Shown here piece by piece: positions 36,639 to 45,100 of a stretch of 64,000 nucleotides of DNA. The stretch lies in contig JADCJE010000075.1 in the NCBI GenBank assembly GCA_020247305.1, positions 1 to 64,000 of the forward strand. Direction: 5' to 3'. Below the pieces are notes generated by a model. The model had not been told where the DNA came from and searched no databases. It saw nothing but the letters and a program-made list of their open reading frames with translations. This DNA is from Phycisphaerales bacterium. Its GTDB lineage: Bacteria > Planctomycetota > UBA1135 > UBA2386. Position numbers and translations under genes: made by a program. Position 1 is the stretch's first letter, and each line of letters begins with the position of its first letter.

Positions 36639-37655
36639 ATGCTGAACAATCGCAAGAGCATCGTCGGTCTCGACATCGGCAACAGTTGCATCAAGGCCGT
36701 CGAGCTGACGCGGGACAAGCACGACGTGATCATCACGGGCCATGCCCAGATCGACGTGCCCAACGAGGCCGCGCGGCGCGACGCGATCGCCGACCTGATG
36801 CGCACGGCGAAGTTCCGCACCAAGCGCGTCGCGACGTCGGTCAGCGGCAAGAACGTGGTCTTCCGCTACATCGGGATGACGCCCATCAGTGACGACAAGA
36901 TCGTCCAGGCCGTGCGGTTCGAGGCCGACAAGTACATCCCGTTCGAGGTCACCGACGTCGAGCTCGACGTCCACAAGTTGAGCGTCGGCACGGATTCCAC
37001 CGGCAAGCCGCGCATGGAGGTGCTCCTCGTCGCGGCGAAGAAGACGCTCATCGCCGAGTATGCCAACCTTCTCGGCGACGTCGGGCTGCAGCCGGCGGCC
37101 ATCGGCGTCGACGGCTTCGCGCTCGGCAACGCCTGGGAGCTCGGCGACACCGTCCACCCGGGCATCCAGGACCCCGGCCGCACGGTCGCGCTCGTCGACA
37201 TCGGCGCCACCAAGGCGACGATCAACATCCTGCGCGACAACATCACCTGCTTCGCCCGCGAGGTGCCGATGGGCGGCCAGGACCTGACGAACGCGATCGC
37301 GCGCCGCACCGGCCTCGAGACCGCCCAGGCGGAGGCGCTCAAGCGCAATCCGGCCACCCAGGTCGACATGGTCGCCGACGCCTGCTCCCAGGTCCTCGAG
37401 GACATGGGCAACGAGATCAACCTGTCCTTCGACTTCTTCGAGAACCAGTTCGACGGCACGGTGCAGGAGGTCCGGCTGACCGGCGGCACCGCGCTGCTGC
37501 CGTTCCTGGAGGAGTCCTTCGAGCGCATCTTCGAGAAGCGCACCAAGACCTGGAACCCCGTCGAAGGCCTTAAGACCGAAGGCGTCGACGTCGACCAACT
37601 CAACCTACAGGCGCCGCAGCTCGCCATCGCGCTCGGGCTGGCCGCCGCTTCCTGA
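36639..37655 (+). CDS. pilM: Type IV pilus assembly protein PilM
   Basis: A 338-residue actin-like ATPase on the cytoplasmic side of the pilus machine. VGLDIGNSCIKAVELTR is the first phosphate loop; ALVDIGATKATINIL and RLTGGTALLPFLEE are the later nucleotide-binding loops. PilM binds the N-terminal tail of PilN, encoded ten bases downstream. No obvious promoter was found in the 201-bp divergent gap. Confidence 0.95.
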   Translation: MLNNRKSIVGLDIGNSCIKAVELTRDKHDVIITGHAQIDVPNEAARRDAIADLMRTAKFRTKRVATSVSGKNVVFRYIGMTPISDDKIVQAVRFEADKYIPFEVTDVELDVHKLSVGTDSTGKPRMEVLLVAAKKTLIAEYANLLGDVGLQPAAIGVDGFALGNAWELGDTVHPGIQDPGRTVALVDIGATKATINILRDNITCFAREVPMGGQDLTNAIARRTGLETAQAEALKRNPATQVDMVADACSQVLEDMGNEINLSFDFFENQFDGTVQEVRLTGGTALLPFLEESFERIFEKRTKTWNPVEGLKTEGVDVDQLNLQAPQLAIALGLAAAS

Positions 37656-37665
37656 GGAACAAGCC

Positions 37666-38301
37666 ATGATTCGCATCAATCTGCTGCCCGTCGAGATGCG
37701 CCGCGGCAAGCGGCTGCAAGCCAAGCTGCTCGTCGTCGCCCTGGCGTCGGCGGCCGTCGTCACCGTCGCCGCCGGCTGGCTCGGCATGAAGTGGTTCGGC
37801 GACCTGCAGTCGGCCGAGGACCGCCTGGCCGCCGCGGACGCGCAGTTGGGCGAACTGCAGCGGCGCGTGGGCTACGCCGACCAGCTGGAGTCGAACAAGA
37901 ACGACTACACGGTCCGCGTGCAGACGATCAAGGACATCGGCAACTCGCGCCGGGTCTGGTCGAAGTTCCTCGACGAGCTGATCGACGTCGTCAACAACAA
38001 CGGCGACACCGAGCGCCACATGGCCTGGTTCGACGACCTGCAGGTCCGCAACGACCCGGCCAAGGGAGCGACCGTGTCGCTGTCCTGCGCCGTGCAGGGC
38101 GACGAGCAGGACCGCCTGGCGAACTTCCACGACGACATGGCCAGATCCTCGTTCGGCAAGCAGGCGATGCTCTCCGACCCCAACTGGAAGCTCGAGGAGG
38201 AGGAAGGCCGCGTGCCGCCGTCCTCGCTGCGCTTCGCGCTCTCCCTCCAGTTTCCCCCGACCAACGCCAACGCGCAGCCGGGCAACCCGGCGAAGAAGTG
38301 A
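37666..38301 (+). CDS. pilN: Type IV pilus assembly protein PilN
   Basis: A 211-residue bitopic membrane protein. MIRINLLPVE is the conserved PilM-binding tail, followed by a membrane helix (LLVVALASAAVVTVAAGWLG), a coiled coil and a periplasmic ferredoxin-like domain. GAGGAACAAG precedes the ATG. The gene continues the pilMNO unit. Confidence 0.93.
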   Translation: MIRINLLPVEMRRGKRLQAKLLVVALASAAVVTVAAGWLGMKWFGDLQSAEDRLAAADAQLGELQRRVGYADQLESNKNDYTVRVQTIKDIGNSRRVWSKFLDELIDVVNNNGDTERHMAWFDDLQVRNDPAKGATVSLSCAVQGDEQDRLANFHDDMARSSFGKQAMLSDPNWKLEEEEGRVPPSSLRFALSLQFPPTNANAQPGNPAKK

Positions 38302-38312
38302 GGTCCACGATC

Positions 38313-39725
38313 ATGGCCAGCTGGACGCAGAAGAAGCTCACCCTCGCGATCGGCGGCTCGGCCCTCGGGCTGTGCCTGCTCGCCGGTGGCGGCATCTACT
38401 ACACCGAGGAACTGATCGCCGAGATCGACGCGCAGGTCGTGGACAAGGAGGCCGCGATCGCCAAGTCGGATGCGCGCATCCGCCAGGTCCCGAACCTCGA
38501 GCGCGACGTGATCATCCTGCGGGAGAATCTCGGCGAGTACGTCAAGATCCTGCCCGACCAGAAGGAGCTGACGGACTTCGTCCGCATGCTCAACCAGTTC
38601 AACCGCCAGTCGGGCGTCAAGAGCAGCTCGCTGGTCAACACGCAGCGCCAGGGCGGCAAGAACGAGCGCTTCACGCCGATCGAGTACACGTACGAGATGA
38701 CCGCCACGCTGTGGCAGGTCATGAAGTTCATGAACCTCGTCGAGAACTTCGAGCGGTTCGTGGGCATCACGGAGTTCAGCATCACGTCTGGATCCAAGGG
38801 CAAGGTCCAGACCCGTGACGGCGACGTCGTCCACACCGTCAAGATGACGCTGCAGACGTACGCCTACAACGGCAAGGTCGACGCCAAGGACGTCGAGATC
38901 CCCGAGCATCAGCAGCTGCGCGAGCAGCTGCGCGAGGAGATCTACAAGCGCATGCAGGCCATTCGCCTCGACCGCTACGAGCACCGCGGCGAGCAAGGCC
39001 GCCGCGACGTGCTGGTCGACCCGCGCGACCGCGGCGACGTCAACGCCGCCGGCCCGTCGCAGGAGGAGCAGCGCGAGGCTCTCGAGCGCAACATCGACGC
39101 GCTCGCCCGCCTGCGCGAGATCCAGGACAAGATCGGCCGCGCCAACACGACGCTCTTCGAGCAATACTCGCTCGAGAAGAACCTCAAGGATGGCATCGAC
39201 AAGTTCGGCGCGCAGATCGAGACCGAGTCCGCGCTCGTCTCCTTCCCGCCGCTGCGCCTGCGCTGGTTGCGCGAAGTCGTGGCGCCCTACAACGAGCTGC
39301 GCAACGCCGTGCTCGTGGGCAAGGAGTCGAACCAGCCGAAGGACCCGTACCTGCCCGAGCCGGAGATGCGGCAGCTGGTGGCCGACCTCACGACCGACTG
39401 CAACAACGGCCAGCTCGACCAGGCGCGTTCGCGCTACGAGCTCGTCCTGCAGCGGATCGCCGTTCCGGAGACGGACGCGCGATATCCGCTGGCGCTCGCC
39501 GCCAAGGCCTGGCACGTCAAGGCGATCACCGCGATCGACTTCAAGGCGCTCGACCTCAAGGTCCAAGGCATCGTCGTCAACCCGGACGGCCGCTCCGGCG
39601 TGCTGCTCAACGGCGAGACCTACGAGGAAGGCGAGTACGTCTCCGACGAGCTGCTGGTGAAGCAGGTCCAGGAGGAGCAGATCTGGTTCGTGTTCCGCGG
39701 GCTGACGCTCGTGCGCACGATGTAG
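38313..39725 (+). CDS. pilO: PilO with C-terminal PilP/GspB-like extension
   Basis: A 470-residue protein, more than twice the usual PilO length. Residues 1-200 are PilO-like: a membrane helix near the N-terminus (LAIGGSALGLCLLAGGGIYYTEEL), coiled coil, and a periplasmic core (ELTDFVRMLNQFNRQSGVKSSSL, MKFMNLVENFERFV). Residues 200-410 are mostly helical. The last 55 residues (LKVQGIVVNPDGRSGVLLNGE, then a Phe-rich strand) resemble the beta domain of PilP and T2SS GspB. No separate pilP lies between pilO and pilQ, so this end may supply the PilP link to the secretin. That reading is inferred. Confidence 0.85.
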   Translation: MASWTQKKLTLAIGGSALGLCLLAGGGIYYTEELIAEIDAQVVDKEAAIAKSDARIRQVPNLERDVIILRENLGEYVKILPDQKELTDFVRMLNQFNRQSGVKSSSLVNTQRQGGKNERFTPIEYTYEMTATLWQVMKFMNLVENFERFVGITEFSITSGSKGKVQTRDGDVVHTVKMTLQTYAYNGKVDAKDVEIPEHQQLREQLREEIYKRMQAIRLDRYEHRGEQGRRDVLVDPRDRGDVNAAGPSQEEQREALERNIDALARLREIQDKIGRANTTLFEQYSLEKNLKDGIDKFGAQIETESALVSFPPLRLRWLREVVAPYNELRNAVLVGKESNQPKDPYLPEPEMRQLVADLTTDCNNGQLDQARSRYELVLQRIAVPETDARYPLALAAKAWHVKAITAIDFKALDLKVQGIVVNPDGRSGVLLNGETYEEGEYVSDELLVKQVQEEQIWFVFRGLTLVRTM

Positions 39726-39868
39726 CGCGACGAACGCGGGCGCCGGCGCACGCCGGCTCAAGCCCGCGCTGGCGTCGTGCCGATGGGAGAGCGACGCTGC
39801 AGCGCAAATCGGACGCGCTGCAGCCACATGCGAGGCAAAGGGCTCCCCGCCGGGGAGGAGATTCGAAG
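39726..39868 (+). promoter_or_regulatory. Structured pilQ leader with Shine-Dalgarno-sequestering hairpin
   Basis: Three hairpins can be drawn before pilQ. The first, 39736-39767, has GCGGGC and GCCGGC arms. The second is a perfect 10-bp stem, GCTGCAGCGC (39796-39805) with GCGCTGCAGC (39815-39824). The third pairs CTCCCC (39843-39848) with GGGGAG (39852-39857), hiding the ribosome site GGGGAGGAG of pilQ. Translation of pilQ may therefore be controlled by RNA folding. GC-rich sequence folds easily by chance, so this is only a candidate. Confidence 0.35.
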
Positions 39869-41758
39869 ATGCAGGCAGTGATGCACGGAATCGTTCGCGG
39901 GCTGGCAGCTCTGCTGTCGCTCGCAGTCTGTCATGCGCAGGATCCTGCGCAGCAACCACAACCGCAGCAGCAGCAGCAGCAGCCTGCCGCCCAGCAGCCG
40001 AAGCCGGAGGAGATCCGGTCCGAGGCCGAGAGCGACCGCTCCAGCCGGCTGACCTTGCGGCTCAAGGACCGCGACCTCCGCGAGGTCGTCGCGAGCATCC
40101 GCAAGAAGGCGAACGCCAACATCATCATCGATCCCTCGATCGAGGCGACGGTGACGATCGACCTGCAGGACGTGCCGTGGCGCAGCGCGCTGACGCTCGT
40201 CGCCGAACAGGCCCGGTGCATCGTCAGCGAGGCCGACGGCGGCGTGCTGAAGGTCGAGAATCCGCCCAAGACGACGTTCTCGTTCGAGAACACGGACATC
40301 CAGAAGGTCATCGACACGATCGCCAAGATCTCCGGCGCGAACATCGCGGTGGCGCCCGAGGTCAAGGGGACCGTCACGGTGCGCCTCAAGAACATCCCGT
40401 GGCGCGACGCCCTCGAGTCGGTCGTCAAGACGCTAGGCTACGTCGTCGTCGAGGAGAAGCGCGGCATCCTGCGCGTCGTCCCGCCGTCCAACGTCCAGCA
40501 GGACCTCGTCACCGAGACCTTCCAGCTGCGCTTCGCGCGCCCGAACTCGACGTACGTGCCCTTCATCCAGTCGACGTACATCGACGACCTGCGCAACCGT
40601 CAGCCGATGCAGCCCGGGCAGACGATGTTCTCGCTGATCGACACGCTCAAGCAGATGCTGACGCCCCAGGTCGGCACCCTCGACTACGTCAGCGAACAGA
40701 ACTTCGTCGTCGTCAAGGACACGCGCCCGGTCATCGACAACATCCGTCGGACGCTCGACCTGATCGACACGGAGCCGGCGCAGATCCAGCTCGACATCCG
40801 CTTCGTCACCACGACGAACGAGGACGTGCTCGACGTCGGCATCAATCCGGGCGGCAGCGGCTGGACCGCCTCGCTCGGCCTCGGCCAGATGCCGACCAAC
40901 CTGCCGTTCAACCTCGGCCAGGGCGGCTGGGACGACCGCCTCGTCGCCAATCCGACCGGCGACAACAGCGGCCAGGGTCGCGGCCCGTTCGCCGACGAGG
41001 CCCTCAACGCCGGCGAGACGACGGTGCCGAACGTCGTGTTCGGCGCACTCAACTTCCAGCAGGTGACGGCGACCCTGCGCCTGCTGAAGCGCGACACCCG
41101 CTCGGAGCTGGTCCAGGCGCCGCAGATCGTGACCCTGGATCACCAGCCGGCCACGATCTTCGTCGGCGAGGCGATCCGCTACGCGCAGGCCCGCGTCGAG
41201 CAGGGCCAGGCGGGCGGCCTGCTGCTGGCGCTGGAGGAGGGCGACGAGTCGCCGGTCAGCATCGGCTTCCAGCTGCTGACCACGCCGCACGTCGTCCCCG
41301 GCACCGACAAGATCGTCATGCAAGTGATCCCGCAGCGCACGTCGCTAAGCGGCACCGGCAACTCGCCGCTGGCGCCGGCCGGCTTCGACGTGTTCACGAT
41401 CGGCAGCGGCGGCTCGGAGGGCGTCATCGCGCTGCCGCGCGTCGCCTCCAGCACGCTGTCGACCACGGTCCTGCTGCGCAGCGGCCAGACCGCCGTGCTC
41501 GGCGGCCTGAAGTCGAAGACGCAGTCGGAGACGATCACCAAGCTGCCGCTCCTCGGCGACATCCCGGTGCTCGGCTACCTGTTCAAGGGCAAGTCGCGCC
41601 AGGACACGATGACGACCCTGCTGGTCTTCATCACGCCGGAGCTGATCCGCAGCCCCGAAGACGTCGAGAAGTCGATGCAGCGCGCCCTCGAGGAGCGCCT
41701 GCGCGACCACTCGAACATCGCGCAGCAGCGCGAGGCGATCTTCGGCAAGGGCGACTGA
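39869..41758 (+). CDS. pilQ: Type IV pilus secretin PilQ
   Basis: A 629-residue outer-membrane secretin. Signal peptide at 1-24, then a Gln/Pro-rich linker. Secretin N-domains follow (TLRLKDRDLREVVASIRKKAN, FSFENTDIQKVIDTIAKISG), then a NolW-type domain, and the pore domain at about 320-600 with ELVQAPQIVTLDHQPATIFVGE and VLLRSGQTAVLGGL. The C-terminal LLVFITPELIRSPEDVEKS is typical. The start has a GGGGAGGAG ribosome site. It would form the exit pore for pili. Confidence 0.95.
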   Translation: MQAVMHGIVRGLAALLSLAVCHAQDPAQQPQPQQQQQQPAAQQPKPEEIRSEAESDRSSRLTLRLKDRDLREVVASIRKKANANIIIDPSIEATVTIDLQDVPWRSALTLVAEQARCIVSEADGGVLKVENPPKTTFSFENTDIQKVIDTIAKISGANIAVAPEVKGTVTVRLKNIPWRDALESVVKTLGYVVVEEKRGILRVVPPSNVQQDLVTETFQLRFARPNSTYVPFIQSTYIDDLRNRQPMQPGQTMFSLIDTLKQMLTPQVGTLDYVSEQNFVVVKDTRPVIDNIRRTLDLIDTEPAQIQLDIRFVTTTNEDVLDVGINPGGSGWTASLGLGQMPTNLPFNLGQGGWDDRLVANPTGDNSGQGRGPFADEALNAGETTVPNVVFGALNFQQVTATLRLLKRDTRSELVQAPQIVTLDHQPATIFVGEAIRYAQARVEQGQAGGLLLALEEGDESPVSIGFQLLTTPHVVPGTDKIVMQVIPQRTSLSGTGNSPLAPAGFDVFTIGSGGSEGVIALPRVASSTLSTTVLLRSGQTAVLGGLKSKTQSETITKLPLLGDIPVLGYLFKGKSRQDTMTTLLVFITPELIRSPEDVEKSMQRALEERLRDHSNIAQQREAIFGKGD

Positions 41759-41766
41759 CCCGCGGC

Positions 41767-41796
41767 GGCGGCGGGCCCAGCCTCGCGCCCGCCGCC
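41767..41796 (+). terminator. Hairpin after pilQ
   Basis: GGCGGCGGGC (41767-41776) pairs perfectly with GCCCGCCGCC (41787-41796), eight bases past the pilQ stop and just before the rne promoter. No U-run follows. Confidence 0.5.
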
Positions 41797-41811
41797 CCGT
41801 TCAGTCTTGCG

Positions 41812-41840
41812 TTGAGCAGCGCCCTGCTCCGCACTACCAT
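41812..41840 (+). promoter_or_regulatory. Promoter of the RNase E/G gene
   Basis: TTGAGC (41812-41817), 17 bp, TACCAT (41835-41840). It lies over 320 bp before the start codon, so the transcript has a long leader. Confidence 0.55.
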
Positions 41841-41845
41841 CGCGC

Positions 41846-42162
41846 CGCTTCCCGGACGTCATGGGGAGCGCGGCGGCGCCGCCTGCGGGCGGACGTCGAC
41901 CGCCAACCTGGACCAACCACGCCCGCGATGGTCGACATGAGTTCCGAGACGGCGCTTTCCCGCGCCTCGACGCGCACGCCTGCGCGGCAGGAACCGGCAT
42001 CGGCTGTCGGGCGTGGCCGCGTTTTCCCGTCTACCCGAACGATCGTCGCGTCGCCGCGGCACGGGGCCGATCCCGTCCCGGGCGCGCTGCCGCCGGCGTG
42101 CGCCGCGCCGATCATGGGGGCCGTCGGCATCGCCGGCGGCAATCGCCAAGAGAAGGTTTCCC
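41846..42162 (+). promoter_or_regulatory. Long untranslated leader of the RNase E/G mRNA
   Basis: About 315 bases between the promoter and the TTG start at 42163. Open frames here do not look like real proteins. GC-rich inverted repeats occur (for example GGCGGCGCCGCC near 41873). In Escherichia coli a leader of similar length lets RNase E cut its own message; the same is possible here but not shown. Confidence 0.4.
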
Positions 42163-44229
42163 TTGAAGAGGATGCTCATCAACGCCATCGATCCGGAAGA
42201 GAGCCGGATCGCCGTGGTGGAGGACGGCGTGCTGCAGGAGCTGCACGTCGAGTTGGCCAACCGCGAGGCCTATCTCGGTAACATCTACAAAGGCAAGGTC
42301 GTCAACATCGAGCCCAGCATCGGCGCGGCATTCGTCGCGTTCGGTGGGCGGGTGAACGGCTTCCTGCACGTCAGCGACGTGTTGCCGGCGTACGGCCGCG
42401 ACGACTTCCAGCTGGAGGACGTCATCGAGGGCCGGGCGCGCGTCGATGCCGACGACGGCCCGGAGTCGATGCAGCAGGCGCTGTCCGACGACGACGAGGA
42501 CGACGACGGCCCGGCTCCCGCCGGCGGCGACGAACTGCCGCACGAGGAGTCGAACGTCGCGATCGCGGAACACGACGAGGACGCCGGGGAGCCCGTCGAC
42601 CCCGAGGCGGTCGCCGACGAGGACGCCGACGCCGACGAGGACGCCCGTGCGGACGACGAAGCCCGGCCCGAGCCCGACGACGAGCCGTTCGCGGACGACG
42701 CCGGCGACCGCGACGCCGACGGCGAGGCCCCAGGCCACGGCGGCGAGCGGCCGTTGAACATGGCCGCCGCGGATGGCGGCGAAGACGACCTCGGCGGCGA
42801 CCACGGCGACCACGGCGGCGAGCTGCCGGCGGCGGGTGGTGGGGCGGGCACGTCGGCAGGCGCGCCGTCGGACCAGGGCGGCGGCGGCGATCGCCGCGAT
42901 CGCCGGCGCGGTCGCCGCGGCGGTCGGGACCGCGGCGGCGACCGCCGGCCGCGCGGACCGCGCCCGACGATCGACCAGCTGCTCAAGAAGGGCCAGGAGG
43001 TCGTCGTCCAGATCACCAAGGAGGGCATCGGCAGCAAGGGGCCGACCCTGACGACCTACATCTCGCTGCCGGGCCGCTGCCTCGTGCTGATGCCGAGCCT
43101 GCCCAAGTGCGGCGTGTCGCGGAAGATCGAGGACGGCCACGAGCGCAAGCGCCTCAAGCGCATCGTCCGCGAGCTCGACGAGACCGGCCACGGCGGCATC
43201 GGCTTCATCGTGCGCACCGCCGGCGTCAACAAGAGCCTGCAGGACCTGCAGCGCGACCGCGACTACCTCAAGAAGATCTGGGAGATGGTCGCCCAGCGGC
43301 TCAAGGTGACGCGCGCGCCGGCGCTGCTGTACCAGGAGTCCGACCTCGTGCTGAAGGCGATGCGCGACCAGTTCACGCCGGACATCGCCGACGTCGTCGT
43401 CGACTGCGAGGACGTGTTCCTGCGCATCCGCGACTTCGCCGAGAAGCTGATGCCGCACATGGCGGAGCGCATCAAGCAGCACGCGATGACGACGCCGCTG
43501 TACCACCACTTCGGCATCGAGAAGGACGTCGAGTCCCTCTACCAGCCCAAGGTCGAGCTGCCCAACGGGGCCTCGATCGTCATCGACCAGGCGGAGGCCC
43601 TCGTCGCCATCGACGTCAACTCCGGCCGCTACAAGGCCGGCGGCGACACCGACGAGACCGCCTACCGCACGAATCTCGACGCCATTCCGGAGATCGTCCG
43701 GCAACTGCGCCTGCGGGACCTCGGCGGCCTGATCATCATCGACTTCATCGACATGGCGCAGGAGAAGCAGCGCCGTGGTGTCGAGCGCAAGCTCATCGAG
43801 GCTCTGCGCGGCGACCGCTCCCGCATCAAGGTCGGGCGCATCTCGCCGTTCGGCATGCTGGAGATCACGCGCCAGCGCGTCGGTCCTGGCCTCAAGCGCA
43901 CGGTGTTCATGCAGTGCCCGCACTGCAAGGGCGCCGGCTGGTCGCGTACCGTGCAGAGCAAGGCGCTGTCCGTGCTGCGCGAGTCGCGCGCGCTGGTGAA
44001 CCTGAAGGGGTTCTCGGTGCTGCAGATCTTCGTCGCGCCGGCGGTCGCCGACTACCTCGTCAACTACAAGCGCCGCGCGGTGCTCGAGTTGGAGGACGCG
44101 GTCGGCAAGTCGCTCGTGTTCCGGCCGGAGGCGAGCTATCCGATCGACGTCGTGCACTACCGCTTCCTGACCGGCGACGGCCAGGAGGCCCGGATCGCGA
44201 TCCCCGCCGGCCTTGGCGTGAAGGCTTGA
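42163..44229 (+). CDS. rne: Ribonuclease E/G with large insertion in the S1 domain
   Basis: A 688-residue endoribonuclease. The start is TTG 42163, with AGAAGG six bases upstream; it gives MKRMLINA, identical to the E. coli RNase E start, whereas the ATG at 42172 would lose it. The S1 domain begins (NIYKGKVVNIEPSIGAAFVAFGG) but is split at about residues 75-266 by an acidic then Arg/Gly-rich insert (RRDRRRGRRGGRDRGGDRR), resuming at IDQLLKKGQEVVVQ. Catalytic Asp residues are in AIDVNSG and IDFIDMAQ; the zinc link is CPHC. The stop region is partly duplicated (GTGAAGG at 44218 and 44235). Confidence 0.93.
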   Translation: MKRMLINAIDPEESRIAVVEDGVLQELHVELANREAYLGNIYKGKVVNIEPSIGAAFVAFGGRVNGFLHVSDVLPAYGRDDFQLEDVIEGRARVDADDGPESMQQALSDDDEDDDGPAPAGGDELPHEESNVAIAEHDEDAGEPVDPEAVADEDADADEDARADDEARPEPDDEPFADDAGDRDADGEAPGHGGERPLNMAAADGGEDDLGGDHGDHGGELPAAGGGAGTSAGAPSDQGGGGDRRDRRRGRRGGRDRGGDRRPRGPRPTIDQLLKKGQEVVVQITKEGIGSKGPTLTTYISLPGRCLVLMPSLPKCGVSRKIEDGHERKRLKRIVRELDETGHGGIGFIVRTAGVNKSLQDLQRDRDYLKKIWEMVAQRLKVTRAPALLYQESDLVLKAMRDQFTPDIADVVVDCEDVFLRIRDFAEKLMPHMAERIKQHAMTTPLYHHFGIEKDVESLYQPKVELPNGASIVIDQAEALVAIDVNSGRYKAGGDTDETAYRTNLDAIPEIVRQLRLRDLGGLIIIDFIDMAQEKQRRGVERKLIEALRGDRSRIKVGRISPFGMLEITRQRVGPGLKRTVFMQCPHCKGAGWSRTVQSKALSVLRESRALVNLKGFSVLQIFVAPAVADYLVNYKRRAVLELEDAVGKSLVFRPEASYPIDVVHYRFLTGDGQEARIAIPAGLGVKA

Positions 44230-44255
44230 GGGGCGTGAAGGCCTGAGGCCCGGAT

Positions 44256-44274
44256 CCGCCCGCGCCGCGGGCGG
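44256..44274 (+). terminator. Hairpin after rne
   Basis: CCGCCCGC (44256-44263), loop GCC, GCGGGCGG (44267-44274), a perfect 8-bp stem 26 bases after the stop and before the rplU promoter. Confidence 0.5.
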
Positions 44275-44336
44275 GTCGGTCGGCGAGGGGGCGGCCCGGG
44301 GCTGGCGGGTTTGGCGCAGGCCTTTCCAAGGCAGGC

Positions 44337-44364
44337 TTGACAGCCCCGCGTCTGCGGCTACCCT
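44337..44364 (+). promoter_or_regulatory. Promoter of rplU-rpmA-obgE
   Basis: TTGACA (44337-44342), a perfect -35, then 16 bp and TACCCT (44359-44364). It is 33 bp before the rplU ATG. This is the best match to a standard housekeeping promoter in the window. Confidence 0.75.
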
Positions 44365-44396
44365 CTCCGCCCCTTCCTTTTCGCCGAGAGCGCAGC

Positions 44397-44711
44397 ATGT
44401 ACGCCGTCGTCGACGATCGCAACCAGCAGTACCGGGTCCAAGCTGGGGACCGCATCCAGATCCACCTCCGCAAGGGCGCCGCCGAGGGCGACGCCATCAC
44501 CTTCGACAAGGTGTGCCTTGTGGGCGGCGAGGGAGCTGGCCGCATTGGCACGCCGCACGTCGCCGGCGCGTCCGTGACCGGCAAGGTCTTGCGCCAGGTG
44601 AAGGGCCCGAAGGTCATCACCGGCAAGTGGAAGCGCCGCAAGAACAGCCGTCGTCGCCGCGGCTTCCGCGCGCAGTACACCATCGTGCAGATCGAGGCGA
44701 TCAACGGCTGA
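44397..44711 (+). CDS. rplU: 50S ribosomal protein L21
   Basis: A 104-residue L21: MYAVVDDRNQQYRVQAGDRIQI at the N-terminus and the basic GKWKRRKNSRRRRGFRAQYT loop that contacts 23S rRNA. Standard order rplU-rpmA-obgE. Confidence 0.96.
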   Translation: MYAVVDDRNQQYRVQAGDRIQIHLRKGAAEGDAITFDKVCLVGGEGAGRIGTPHVAGASVTGKVLRQVKGPKVITGKWKRRKNSRRRRGFRAQYTIVQIEAING

Positions 44712-44777
44712 TCGCCGTCCGATCGCTACGAGCGGGCACGCAGACCCCCAACCAGACACCGAGCAGGAGAACATCCC

Positions 44778-45032
44778 ATGGCACACAAGATGGGTCAGGG
44801 TTCGACGCAAAACGGCCGGGACAGCAACCCGCAGTACCGTGGCGTCAAGGCCTACGGCGGCCAGCGCGTCAAGGCCGGTTCGATCATCGTCCGCCAACTG
44901 GGCACGCGCTTCCGGCCGGGCCTGAACGTCCGTCGCGCCGGTGACGACTCGCTGTTCGCGGTCGCCGAGGGCGTCGTCCGCTTCCAGGACAACGGCAAGG
45001 TCCACGTCGACCCGATCCAGGCGAACGGCTGA
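44778..45032 (+). CDS. rpmA: 50S ribosomal protein L27
   Basis: An 84-residue L27. The N-terminus ([22 protein letters not shown]) has no Firmicutes-type cleaved leader; its tail reaches the peptidyl-transferase centre. [18 protein letters not shown] is the core motif. AGCAGGAG precedes the ATG. Confidence 0.96.
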   Translation: MAHKMGQGSTQNGRDSNPQYRGVKAYGGQRVKAGSIIVRQLGTRFRPGLNVRRAGDDSLFAVAEGVVRFQDNGKVHVDPIQANG

Positions 45033-45100
45033 TCGGCGGCCTCCCGCGGCGCGCGCTGCGCGCCGGGAGGACAATCCGGGCGTTCGTCGGTCTGCCGTCC

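Noticed and set aside
39726-39868. c-di-GMP (GEMM) riboswitch before pilQ
   Set aside because: GCAAA stretches are present but the GEMM core and tetraloop receptor do not align; kept only as an unnamed leader.
41928-42281. Possible small gene in the rne leader
   Set aside because: It overlaps the rne start in another frame and has random composition.
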